Assembly: GCA_021299875.1 (NCBI GenBank)
Contig: JAJTEW010000001.1
Location: 62,001-126,000 of the forward strand
Direction: 5' to 3'
Source: Comamonadaceae bacterium
GTDB taxonomy: Bacteria; Pseudomonadota; Gammaproteobacteria; Burkholderiales; Burkholderiaceae_C
Length of the DNA stretch: 64,000 bases
Under the pieces are notes generated by a model. The model saw only the letters and a program-made list of their open reading frames with translations. It did not search any database and was not told the origin of the DNA. A program made the translations under genes and the position numbers. Positions 1-7,879 of the stretch are shown here, one piece after another. The number at the start of each line of letters is the position of its first letter. Position 1 is the first letter of the stretch.

Positions 1-1302
1 CACGGCGTAGTTCGATTCCTGCTCGACCTGATCGATCACCTTGTCACACACCCAATCTTCGATCAACTGGTTGTACTGGGTGGTCATGGTGTCGGGCGTA
101 CCGCTGATGGCGGGGTCTTTGTAAAGGTTGAGCTTGCGCACGGCCAAAGGGTCTTTGCCCAATGTCATCGCGATCTCGTCCATCACCGTCTCGATGCCGA
201 ACATGCCCTGCGGGCCGCCAAAGCCACGGAAAGCGGTGGCGCTTTGCGTGTTGGTTTTGCAGCGGTGGCTGACCAGCTTGAGCGCAGGCAGGTGGTAGGT
301 GTTGTCGATGTGCAAGCAAGCGCGGTCGTTCACCGGGCCCGAATAGTCGGTGCTGTAACCACAGCGCGACATGAGCGTGATGTTGGCGCCCAAGACGCGG
401 CCGTTGTCGTCAAAGCCCACCTCGTAGTCGATGCGGAAATCGTGACGCTTGCCGGTGATGGTCATGTCGTCGTCGCGGTTGACGCGCAGCTTCACGGGCT
501 TTTGCAGTTTGAACGCAGCCAAGGCGGCGCTCTGGCTGAAGATGCTGGCGTTGCCTTCTTTGCCGCCAAAGCCGCCACCCATGCGGCGGCAAATCACTTC
601 CACGTCATTGGTGTGCAGGTTGAGGGCATGCGCGGCTTCGCGCTGGTTGCCGTCGGGGTGTTGGGTCGACACGTAGAGCGTGAGTTGGCCGTCTTCCTTG
701 GGCACCGCGTAAGTGATCTGGCCTTCCAGATAGAACTGTTCTTGCTGGCCCGTATTGGTACTGCCCTTGATTTTGTGGGGCGCGTTGGCAATCGCCGCGG
801 CGGCATCACCGCGCGTGATGCCTTTGGGGGGCATGATGAAGCTGCTCGCCGCCATCGCGTCTTCGATCGTCAAGATGGGCGGGAGTTCTTTCACCAGCAC
901 CTTGGCTTTTTTGGCCGCTTCGCGGGCATAAAGCATCTCGCGCGCCACCACCACCGCCACGGCCTGGCCGACAAACTCGACCTTGCCAGCGGCGAGGAAC
1001 GGGTCGTCGTGGATGATGGGGCCGCAGTTGTTTTCGCCGGGAATGTCTTTGGCCGTGTAGACGGCGACAACGCCGTGCTCTTTCAGAATCGCTGCGCGGT
1101 CAATGCCGTCGCCGATCAGCTCGCCATGCGCCACGGGCGACAAGATGAGCGCGGCATACAAAGTGCCCGCGTGCTCCGGAATGTCGTCGATGTAAGTGGC
1201 CGAACCCGTCACGTGCAGGTGCGCGGACTCGTGAACAATGTCTTTGCCTTGCTGAACATCAGAAGCAGGCAACAGATTCTTGATGGGGGTCGGAGCGTTC
1301 AT
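1..1302 (-). CDS. xdhB: xanthine dehydrogenase molybdenum subunit XdhB, partial at the left edge
   Basis: This is the molybdopterin-binding large subunit of xanthine dehydrogenase, which oxidises hypoxanthine and xanthine to urate. About 434 N-terminal codons are present and the 3' part lies outside the window. The protein begins MNAPTPIKNLLPASDV and carries RRMGGGFGGKE, the glycine-rich Moco-contact loop of this family, and later TAFRGFGGPQG. The ATG directly follows the xdhA stop (TGAATG), so the two subunits are co-translated from one operon. The truncation is caused by the window boundary only. Confidence 0.93.
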   Translation of the reverse strand, partial: MNAPTPIKNLLPASDVQQGKDIVHESAHLHVTGSATYIDDIPEHAGTLYAALILSPVAHGELIGDGIDRAAILKEHGVVAVYTAKDIPGENNCGPIIHDDPFLAAGKVEFVGQAVAVVVAREMLYAREAAKKAKVLVKELPPILTIEDAMAASSFIMPPKGITRGDAAAAIANAPHKIKGSTNTGQQEQFYLEGQITYAVPKEDGQLTLYVSTQHPDGNQREAAHALNLHTNDVEVICRRMGGGFGGKEGNASIFSQSAALAAFKLQKPVKLRVNRDDDMTITGKRHDFRIDYEVGFDDNGRVLGANITLMSRCGYSTDYSGPVNDRACLHIDNTYHLPALKLVSHRCKTNTQSATAFRGFGGPQGMFGIETVMDEIAMTLGKDPLAVRKLNLYKDPAISGTPDTMTTQYNQLIEDWVCDKVIDQVEQESNYAV

Positions 1303-2775
1303 TCAAGCCACCTCTTTCTGTTCTTCGATGAATTCAAGGGCCAGGTTGCGGGCCACCAATGCACGATAAGCCCAAGTGGCTCGCAAGCCATCTCGGGCGG
1401 TGAAGCTGGCGGCAATCGCGGCATCCAGATCAGCGGCCTTCACGTCCGAAGGCGACTTGCCCTCGAGCACGGCTTCGAGTTTGGGGGCTCGGCAAGGCGA
1501 TGGGGCCAAGCCGTTGTAAGCCAGTTTCACGCCTGTCAATTTTCCGCCTTGCAGCGTGTAGCTGATGGCGGCGCAGGTGGCCGAAATGTCTTGCTCAAAA
1601 CGCTTGCTCACCTTGTGAGCACGGAATACCTGGCCCGCCACGGGTTTGGGCAACTCCACAGCTTCGATGAATTCACCAGGCTCCATCACGTTTTTCTTCA
1701 TGCCCGTGTAGAAGTTGTCCAGCAGCACCTTGCGGATCTTGTTGCCCCGGCGCAGCACCAGGCTGGCGCCCAGCGCCATCAGGCACGGCATGGTGTCACC
1801 AATCGGAGAGCCGTTGGCGATGTTGCCCGCCAGCGTGGCAGTCGAGCGGATGGGCGGCGAACCAAAGCGGCGCAGCACTTCGGTGAAGTCGGGGTAGGCC
1901 TGGGCCAGCAGCGCTTCGACTTGGGTCAACGACACGGCCGCGCCGATGCGCCAGACCTTGTCGGTCTCTTGCACCTGACGCAACTCGGCCACATTGCCCA
2001 AATACATGATGTGATCTGGGCGTGAGAACTGCTTGTTGACCTGCAAACCGATTTCTGTGCTGCCCGCCAACAAGGTGGTGGTGGGGTTTTTGACCAGATA
2101 GTCGGCCACCTCGGCGAGGGTGGCGGGTGAAACGAACTCGTTGCCTTTGCGGGTGCGCACCACAGGCTGCACGATGATGTCGCCGTCCAGGCTCAGGGTG
2201 GGCACGCGGGCACGTTGGATTTCTTTGAGCAAAGGCACATCGGCCCTGTCGTCCAGCTTCAAAGCCTCGGGCTTGGCGCAGGCCTTGGTGGCCGATTCAA
2301 TGATCGGCTTATAGCCCGTGCAGCGGCACAGGTTGCCGCTGAGCGAATCGGTGATCTGCTGGCGGTTTGGGGCTGGCAGCACCTGCACCAGGTTCACCAA
2401 GCTCATCACGATGCCGGGCGTGCAAAAGCCGCATTGCGAGCCGTGGCACTTGACCATTTCGGCCTGCACTGGGTGCAGCGTACCGTCGGCTTTTTTCAGA
2501 CTCTCGACGGTCTTGACCGATTTGCCATCCAACGAGGGCAACAACTGGATGCAGGCGTTGGTGGCCACATAGTCTACGCCCGTGCCGGCGGCATTGAGCT
2601 CCCCCACCATGACCACACAAGCGCCGCAATCGCCTTCGGCACAGCCTTCCTTGGTGCCGGTGCGGTGCAGTTGCTCGCGCAGATAGTCGAGAACAGTGGT
2701 GGTGCGGCGCTCGCCTTGGGCTTCGACGATGCGGCCGTCGAGCACAAAGCGAACGGTGTTGGTGACTTGGGTCAT
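1303..2775 (-). CDS. xdhA: xanthine dehydrogenase small subunit XdhA (2Fe-2S and FAD domains)
   Basis: This 490-aa electron-transfer subunit of bacterial xanthine dehydrogenase passes electrons from the Moco site to NAD+. The first [2Fe-2S] cluster is bound by Cys45, Cys50 and Cys53 (GCAEGDCGAC) and Cys74. The second is bound by CGFC (Cys115, Cys118) and by Cys150 and Cys152 (LCRCTGY). A CO-dehydrogenase-type FAD domain follows, with TTLLAGSTEIGLQVNK. The architecture matches the split XdhA/XdhB form, in which the FAD domain is fused to the ferredoxin domain. It is the first gene of the xdhAB operon and starts at an ATG. Confidence 0.95.
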   Translation of the reverse strand: MTQVTNTVRFVLDGRIVEAQGERRTTTVLDYLREQLHRTGTKEGCAEGDCGACVVMVGELNAAGTGVDYVATNACIQLLPSLDGKSVKTVESLKKADGTLHPVQAEMVKCHGSQCGFCTPGIVMSLVNLVQVLPAPNRQQITDSLSGNLCRCTGYKPIIESATKACAKPEALKLDDRADVPLLKEIQRARVPTLSLDGDIIVQPVVRTRKGNEFVSPATLAEVADYLVKNPTTTLLAGSTEIGLQVNKQFSRPDHIMYLGNVAELRQVQETDKVWRIGAAVSLTQVEALLAQAYPDFTEVLRRFGSPPIRSTATLAGNIANGSPIGDTMPCLMALGASLVLRRGNKIRKVLLDNFYTGMKKNVMEPGEFIEAVELPKPVAGQVFRAHKVSKRFEQDISATCAAISYTLQGGKLTGVKLAYNGLAPSPCRAPKLEAVLEGKSPSDVKAADLDAAIAASFTARDGLRATWAYRALVARNLALEFIEEQKEVA

Positions 2776-2949
2776 GGTTTCGGGGGAGAGGTGTGAATGA
2801 ACAGAATGACCCGATTTTAGAGATTCAAACTTGGCCTGGGCAGTCTTTTTCGATGTGTTGTGTCCAATCCACCCATTTAAAGTGTGGCCGCATTCCCGAT
2901 GGGACAGGTGTTGGGTACTTTGGCCTTCATCCCGTTGCGGTGCATTCCA

Positions 2950-2985
2950 GGGCCACAGCGGCGGTGGCCCATCCGCTTTTTTTTT
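2950..2985 (+). terminator. terminator-like hairpin with T9 and no gene upstream on its strand
   Basis: GGGCCAC at 2950-2956 pairs with GTGGCCC at 2964-2970, and an alternative AGCGG/CCGCT stem (2957-2961 with 2973-2977) abuts a run of nine T (2977-2985). It reads as an intrinsic terminator on the plus strand. The only gene to its left runs the other way, so the transcript it would end is unassigned. The rest of 2776-3063 shows nothing else I can support. Confidence 0.45.
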
Positions 2986-3063
2986 GCCGTGCGAGCCGAT
3001 GCGTGTGCTGCTGCATCAAACAGATAGATGGGCTTACGCTGACAAAGTGCCTACACTGTCCCT

Positions 3064-3882
3064 ATGCCCAATACAGACTACACCCCTTGGTATGTCTCGC
3101 CCAAGAGCAAATGCCAGCTTTCGGACTTTGACACCAACCCCCCCGCCAAAGGGCTGCTCTCTGGCGACGAATTGGCGGAGCACTTGGCAGACATGGGCGA
3201 AAAGCTCGACAAACTGCAAAGCACACTGCATGCGGCCAAGACCCGGGGCTTGCTGGTCGTTTTTCAGGGGATGGACACATCGGGCAAGGACGGCGTGATC
3301 CGCAGCGTTTTCACCCACGTCAGCCCCTTGGGCGTGCGGGCCGAAGCCTTTGGCGTGCCCACAGAGCTGGAAAGCCGCCATGACTTTTTGTGGCGCATCC
3401 ACGCGAAAGCGCCTGCGAGGGGCGAAATGGTGATTTTTAACCGCAGCCACTACGAAGATGTGCTGGTCACCCGTGTGCGGGGCATGATTGACGAGGAAAC
3501 CTGCCAACAACGGTACGGCAATATCTTGCACTTTGAATCTTTACTGCACAACGCGGGCATCAGCGTTTTGAAGTGCTATTTGCACATTTCCAAATCCGAG
3601 CAAAAGAAACGCCTGCAAGCCCGGCTGGATGACCCGCGCAAGCATTGGAAACTGCAGCCTTCGGATTTTGACGACCGCGAGCTGTGGCCCCAATTCACCC
3701 AAGCCTATGAAGATGCACTGAGCGCCACCAGCACGCCCGAATCCCCTTGGTACGTGGTGCCGGCCGACAGCAAGCCTTACCGGGACAGTTTTGTCGCCGG
3801 GCTGATCGTGCAGACCCTGGAAAACATGAAATTGAAGACGCCGAAACCCACATTCGATCTGTCCAAAGTCAAACTGACTTGA
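3064..3882 (+). CDS. ppk2: polyphosphate kinase 2 (PPK2 family)
   Basis: This 272-aa cytoplasmic enzyme moves phosphate between polyphosphate and nucleotides. It has the P-loop GMDTSGKDG at residues 69-77, a lid segment with ESRHDFLWRIHAKAP, and NRSHYEDVL, all typical of single-domain PPK2 proteins. The length matches the family. The sequence does not let me decide between ADP/GDP-phosphorylating and AMP-phosphorylating subclasses. It is divergent from xdhAB and convergent with the hydroxyisourate hydrolase gene, so a shared role with purine breakdown is possible only through nucleotide balance. Confidence 0.9.
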   Translation: MPNTDYTPWYVSPKSKCQLSDFDTNPPAKGLLSGDELAEHLADMGEKLDKLQSTLHAAKTRGLLVVFQGMDTSGKDGVIRSVFTHVSPLGVRAEAFGVPTELESRHDFLWRIHAKAPARGEMVIFNRSHYEDVLVTRVRGMIDEETCQQRYGNILHFESLLHNAGISVLKCYLHISKSEQKKRLQARLDDPRKHWKLQPSDFDDRELWPQFTQAYEDALSATSTPESPWYVVPADSKPYRDSFVAGLIVQTLENMKLKTPKPTFDLSKVKLT

Positions 3883-3942
3883 GCGCCTGTCCGATAACAG
3901 ATCCGATGGGGTCGCCTCACCGGGGGCATGCCCCAGCAGCTT

Positions 3943-4296
3943 TCAAGAGCCGCGGTACGTCGAATAGCTCCAAGGGCTGGCGAGCAGCGGCACATGGTAG
4001 TGCTGGTCCTCGTGGGCCACGCCAAAGTCGAGGCTGACTTGATTCAAAAAGTTGGGCTGGGGCAATTCCACACCCTTGGCCATGAAGTAATCACTCACAT
4101 TAAAAACCAAGCGGTAGGTGCCTTTGCGCAAGCTGGCGTGGTCATAGAGCAGGCCATCGGGGTTGCGTCCGTCGTGGTTAAGGGTGAAGCTTTTGACCAA
4201 AGTGGCCTGATCGCCCTGCGTGGTGTACAGGGCCACCTGCATGCCCGCTGCGGGGCAGCCGTGCATCGTGTCCAGAACGTGTGTGCTCAATCCCAT
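3943..4296 (-). CDS. uraH: 5-hydroxyisourate hydrolase (transthyretin-like)
   Basis: UraH hydrolyses 5-hydroxyisourate, the unstable product of urate oxidation, to OHCU. The 117-aa protein opens GLSTHVLDTMHGCPA, has NHDGRNPDG in the middle, and ends in YRGS, the C-terminal signature of the transthyretin-related enzymes. The active-site residues expected at His6, at the Arg of HDGR, and in the final YRGS are present. It is divergent from the GntR regulator and shares with it an intergenic region containing a TGTATACA palindrome, which suggests common control with the allantoin genes to its right. Confidence 0.95.
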   Translation of the reverse strand: MGLSTHVLDTMHGCPAAGMQVALYTTQGDQATLVKSFTLNHDGRNPDGLLYDHASLRKGTYRLVFNVSDYFMAKGVELPQPNFLNQVSLDFGVAHEDQHYHVPLLASPWSYSTYRGS

Positions 4297-4379
4297 GGTT
4301 TTGCTCGCTTGTCTTGAATGGGGTCAAAAAGATGATTTTGGCAAGGCTTTGAACAGCCCAACAAACCGGTCGACCGAAG

Positions 4380-4387
4380 TGTATACA
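4380..4387. promoter_or_regulatory. TGTATACA palindrome, candidate GntR/FCD operator
   Basis: A perfect 8-bp palindrome lies in the 169-bp region between divergent uraH and the GntR gene. GntR proteins with FCD domains commonly bind short GTAnnAC-like inverted repeats, so this is the best candidate operator. The binding is inferred from position and form. Confidence 0.45.
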
Positions 4388-4465
4388 ATTTTGCATTTGA
4401 TGGCTATGATTTGCACCCACAACACCCAAACACTTGGGCAAGACCACCCCAAGGGACTGCGAGAC

Positions 4466-5131
4466 ATGGAAATTTCTACCACGCACCACATCGTCGAATC
4501 GCTGACCCGAGCCATCGTGGAGCATCGGCTTTTGCCCGGCTCCAAGCTGGCCGAACAAAAATTGGCCGACCACTTTGGCGTCTCTCGCACCTTGGTGCGC
4601 CAAGCGCTGTTTCAGTTGTCCCAAAACCGCCTGATCCGACTGGAGCCCGCACGCGGTGCGTTTGTAGCGGCCCCCTCGGTCGAAGAAGCCCAGCAAGTCT
4701 TTGCCGTGCGCCGCATGCTGGAAGCCGAAATGACCCGCGCCTTTGTGAAGCAAGTCACACCCGAACAAGTCGCATCCCTCAAAGACCACATCAAACAAGA
4801 GCGCGAAGCGGTCACTCAAGGCGACATCACAGGACGCACCGAGTTGCTGGGCGACTTTCATGTGCGCATGGCCGAGCTGATGAACAACGATGTTCTGGCG
4901 CAAGTTCTGGGCGACTTGATCTCGCGCTGCGCCCTGATCACGCTGATGTACCAGTCCCGCAACGAGGCCGAGCACTCCACCGACGAACACGTGGGCATCG
5001 TGGCGGCGCTCGAAGCGCAGGACGCTGACTTGGCCGTGCGCCTGATGCAAGAGCACCTGTTGCACGTTGAAGCCAGCCTGACCTTTGACCGCAAAGTGCC
5101 CACCCACGACATTTCCCTGGCCTTGGCCTGA
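4466..5131 (+). CDS. GntR family regulator, FCD subfamily, of ureide catabolism
   Basis: This 221-aa regulator has an N-terminal winged helix-turn-helix (LADHFGVSRTLVRQAL) and a C-terminal all-helical FCD ligand domain. I chose the ATG at 4466 because AAGGGA lies about ten bases upstream. An in-frame ATG at 4400 has no ribosome-binding site and sits close to the TGTATACA palindrome. The gene is followed after 19 bp by the allantoinase gene and is divergent from uraH. It probably senses an intermediate of urate or allantoin breakdown, but no ligand can be read from the sequence. Confidence 0.88.
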   Translation: MEISTTHHIVESLTRAIVEHRLLPGSKLAEQKLADHFGVSRTLVRQALFQLSQNRLIRLEPARGAFVAAPSVEEAQQVFAVRRMLEAEMTRAFVKQVTPEQVASLKDHIKQEREAVTQGDITGRTELLGDFHVRMAELMNNDVLAQVLGDLISRCALITLMYQSRNEAEHSTDEHVGIVAALEAQDADLAVRLMQEHLLHVEASLTFDRKVPTHDISLALA

Positions 5132-5150
5132 ACACCACCGAGCAAGACCC

Positions 5151-6101
5151 ATGCACATTTACGACAGCACCCTGCCCTACCCCCGCGACCTGATGGGCTA
5201 CGGCCGCGAAGTGCCACACGCGCAATGGCCAGGCGGCGCCCGCGTGGCGGTGCAGTTTGTCTTGAACTACGAAGAAGGCGGCGAAAACTCGGTGCTGCAC
5301 GGCGATGCAGGCTCCGAACAATTTTTGTCCGAAATGTTCAACCCCGCATCCTTTCCCGAGCGGCACATCAGCATGGAAGGCATTTACGAATACGGCTCGC
5401 GCGCGGGCGTGTGGCGCATCCTGCGCGAGTTTGAAAAGCGCGGCCTGCCGCTGACCGTTTTTGGCGTGGCCACCGCGCTGCAAAAACACCCCGAATTGAC
5501 AGCAGCTTTTCAGGAACTGGGTTACGACATCGCCTGCCACGGCCTCAAGTGGATCCACTACCAACACATCGATGAGGCCACCGAGCGGGCCCACATGGCC
5601 GAGGCGATGGCGATCATTCAAAAGCTGACCGGTGAACGCCCCCTGGGCTGGTACACCGGGCGTGACAGCCCCAACACGCGGCGCTTGGTGGCCGACTTTG
5701 GTGGCTTTGAATACGACAGCGACTACTACGGCGACGATCTGCCCTTTTGGATGAAAGTGAAAAAGAGCGACGGGACCGATGCGCCCCAGCTCATCGTGCC
5801 CTACACCTTGGACTGCAACGACATGCGCTTTGCGTTGCCCCAGGGCTATTCGCACGCCGACCCGTTCTTCCAGTACATGAAAGACACGTTTGATGCGCTG
5901 TACGCTGAGGGCGACCCCAGTGGTGACAACGCCCCCAAGATGATGAGCATCGGCATGCACTGCAGATTGCTGGGCCGCCCTGGCCGCATCACCGCGCTGC
6001 AACGCTTTCTGGACCACATCCAGTCGCATGACAAAGTTTGGGTGGCGCGGCGCATCGACATTGCACGGCACTGGAAAGCCACACACCCCTACCAGGATTG
6101 A
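5151..6101 (+). CDS. puuE: allantoinase PuuE (polysaccharide-deacetylase fold)
   Basis: This 316-aa protein belongs to the PuuE group, which opens the allantoin ring to allantoate without the amidohydrolase fold of AllB. The NodB-like fold is seen in VAVQFVLNYEEGGENS, in ACHGLKWIHYQH and in GWYTGRDSPNTRRL. The family residue patterns are intact and the length is normal. It sits between the GntR gene and the uraD-allC fusion with a 2-bp gap to the latter, so it is the first structural gene of a compact allantoin operon. Confidence 0.92.
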   Translation: MHIYDSTLPYPRDLMGYGREVPHAQWPGGARVAVQFVLNYEEGGENSVLHGDAGSEQFLSEMFNPASFPERHISMEGIYEYGSRAGVWRILREFEKRGLPLTVFGVATALQKHPELTAAFQELGYDIACHGLKWIHYQHIDEATERAHMAEAMAIIQKLTGERPLGWYTGRDSPNTRRLVADFGGFEYDSDYYGDDLPFWMKVKKSDGTDAPQLIVPYTLDCNDMRFALPQGYSHADPFFQYMKDTFDALYAEGDPSGDNAPKMMSIGMHCRLLGRPGRITALQRFLDHIQSHDKVWVARRIDIARHWKATHPYQD

Positions 6102-6103
6102 AC

Positions 6104-7879
6104 ATGCCCTTGACACTTGAACAAGTCAACAGCGCCAGCCGAGAAGACGCCGCGCAGATGCTCGACGGCCTGTATGAGCACTCGCCCTGGATTGCAGAGC
6201 AGGCGCTGAACCAGCGCCCCTTCACATCGCTGGCGCACCTCAAGCACGCCATGTGCGAAGTGCTGGCGCACGCTGGGCGCGACGCGCAGCTGGGCCTGAT
6301 CCGGGCCCACCCCGAGCTGGCGGGCAAAGCCATGGTCAGCCAAACGCTGACGGCCGAATCCACCAACGAACAGTCCAAGGCGGGCTTGACCGACTGCACG
6401 CCTGAAGAGTTCGCCAAGATTCAAAAGCTCAACGCCGACTACAACACCAAGTTCGGCTGGCCCTTCATCTTGGCCGTGCGCGGCCCGCGCGGCTTGGGCT
6501 TGCGCAAAAAACAGATCATCGACGCCTTTGAGCGCCGCCTGTTCGGCCACCCCGACATGGAGTTGCAGGAGTGTCTGCGCAACATCCACCGCATCGCCGA
6601 AATCCGCCTGAACGACAAATTTGGCGTGGAACCCACGCTGGGCCACAGGGTCTGGGACTGGCAAGAACAACTGGCCCAACACAGTGACCCCGGCTTTGCC
6701 GAAGCGGGCCAACTCACCGTCACGTACCTCACCGATGCCCACCGCGCCTGCGCCCTGAGCATCACGCAAACCATGCGCGAGTGTGGCTTTGACGAGGTGG
6801 ATACCGACGCCGTGGGCAACGTCGTGGGGCGCTACCAACCCGCCACAGCAGGCGGTCAATACCTGATGACGGGCAGCCACTACGACACCGTGCGCAACGG
6901 CGGCAAATACGATGGCCGCCTGGGTATTTTCGTGCCCCTGGCCTGCGTGCAGCAGCTGCACCAGCAGGGCAAGCGCCTGCCCTTTGGCATCGAAGTGGTG
7001 GCCTTTGCCGAAGAAGAAGGCCAGCGATACAAGGCCACCTTTTTGGGCTCGGGCGCACTCATTGGGCAGTTCAACCCCGCTTGGCTGGACCAGCAAGACG
7101 CCGACGGCATCCCCATGCGCGCCGCCATGCAGCACGCGGGCTTGAACATCGACGGCATTCCCTCAATCCAGCGCGACCCGGCGCAGTACCTGGGCTTTGT
7201 CGAGGTGCACATCGAGCAAGGCCCGGTGCTCAACGAAGTCAATATCCCGCTGGGCGTGGTCACCTCCATCAACGGCAGCGTGCGCTACCTGTGCGAAATC
7301 ATCGGCACTGCCAGCCACGCAGGCACCACCCCCATGGACCGCCGCCGCGACGCAGCCTGCGCCGCGGCAGAACTCGCGCTCTACATGGAGCAACGCGCCG
7401 CGAAAGACGGCGACAGTGTGGCGACGATGGGCCAGCTTCAAGTGCCCAATGGCTCCATCAACGTGGTGCCGGGTCGCTGCCTGTTCAGCCTGGACATGCG
7501 CGCGCCCACCGACACGCAGCGCGACGCGCTGGTGGCCGATGTGATGGCGCAACTCGACCGAATTGCCGAGCGCCGTGGCGTGCGCGTGAAAGCCGAGCTG
7601 ACCATGAGCGCGGCCGCTGCACCGAGTGCCCCCGAATGGCAAGTGCGCTGGGAACGCGCCGTGAGCGCCTTGGGCGTGCCGCTGTTCAAGTTGCCCAGCG
7701 GCGCTGGCCACGACGCGATGAAGCTGCACGAAGTCATGCCGCAAGCCATGCTGTTTGTGCGCGGCGAAAACGGGGGCATCAGCCACAACCCCCGCGAATC
7801 GACCACCAGCGACGACATGCAATTGTGCGTCGACGCCTTCAGCCATGTTTTGAACCAACTCTCTCAGGAACTGTCATGA
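6104..7879 (+). CDS. fused OHCU decarboxylase (UraD) and allantoate amidohydrolase (AllC)
   Basis: This 591-aa protein joins two steps of urate breakdown. Residues 1-170 form UraD, with the catalytic His69 in HPELAGKA and the following STNEQSKAGL. Residues from about 185 form an M20-type allantoate amidohydrolase, with metal residues in GSHYDT (His259, Asp261), in KYDGRLG (Asp270) and in AEEEGQRY, and then HIEQGP, SHAGTTPM and SHNPRE. UraD makes S-allantoin and the C-terminal half acts on allantoate, the product of PuuE encoded just upstream. The start follows the puuE stop by 2 bp. The stop overlaps the next start (ATGA). Confidence 0.93.
   Translation: MPLTLEQVNSASREDAAQMLDGLYEHSPWIAEQALNQRPFTSLAHLKHAMCEVLAHAGRDAQLGLIRAHPELAGKAMVSQTLTAESTNEQSKAGLTDCTPEEFAKIQKLNADYNTKFGWPFILAVRGPRGLGLRKKQIIDAFERRLFGHPDMELQECLRNIHRIAEIRLNDKFGVEPTLGHRVWDWQEQLAQHSDPGFAEAGQLTVTYLTDAHRACALSITQTMRECGFDEVDTDAVGNVVGRYQPATAGGQYLMTGSHYDTVRNGGKYDGRLGIFVPLACVQQLHQQGKRLPFGIEVVAFAEEEGQRYKATFLGSGALIGQFNPAWLDQQDADGIPMRAAMQHAGLNIDGIPSIQRDPAQYLGFVEVHIEQGPVLNEVNIPLGVVTSINGSVRYLCEIIGTASHAGTTPMDRRRDAACAAAELALYMEQRAAKDGDSVATMGQLQVPNGSINVVPGRCLFSLDMRAPTDTQRDALVADVMAQLDRIAERRGVRVKAELTMSAAAAPSAPEWQVRWERAVSALGVPLFKLPSGAGHDAMKLHEVMPQAMLFVRGENGGISHNPRESTTSDDMQLCVDAFSHVLNQLSQELS

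Noticed and set aside
244..2025. A long plus-strand frame across xdhB and xdhA
   Set aside because: The minus strand encodes well-conserved xanthine dehydrogenase subunits here, so the plus-strand frame is a compositional shadow.
7081..7875. A 265-codon upstream extension of the M20 hydrolase frame
   Set aside because: It overlaps the uraD-allC fusion in another frame and reads as Arg-rich nonsense. The ATG at 7876 with ATGA coupling is the better start.
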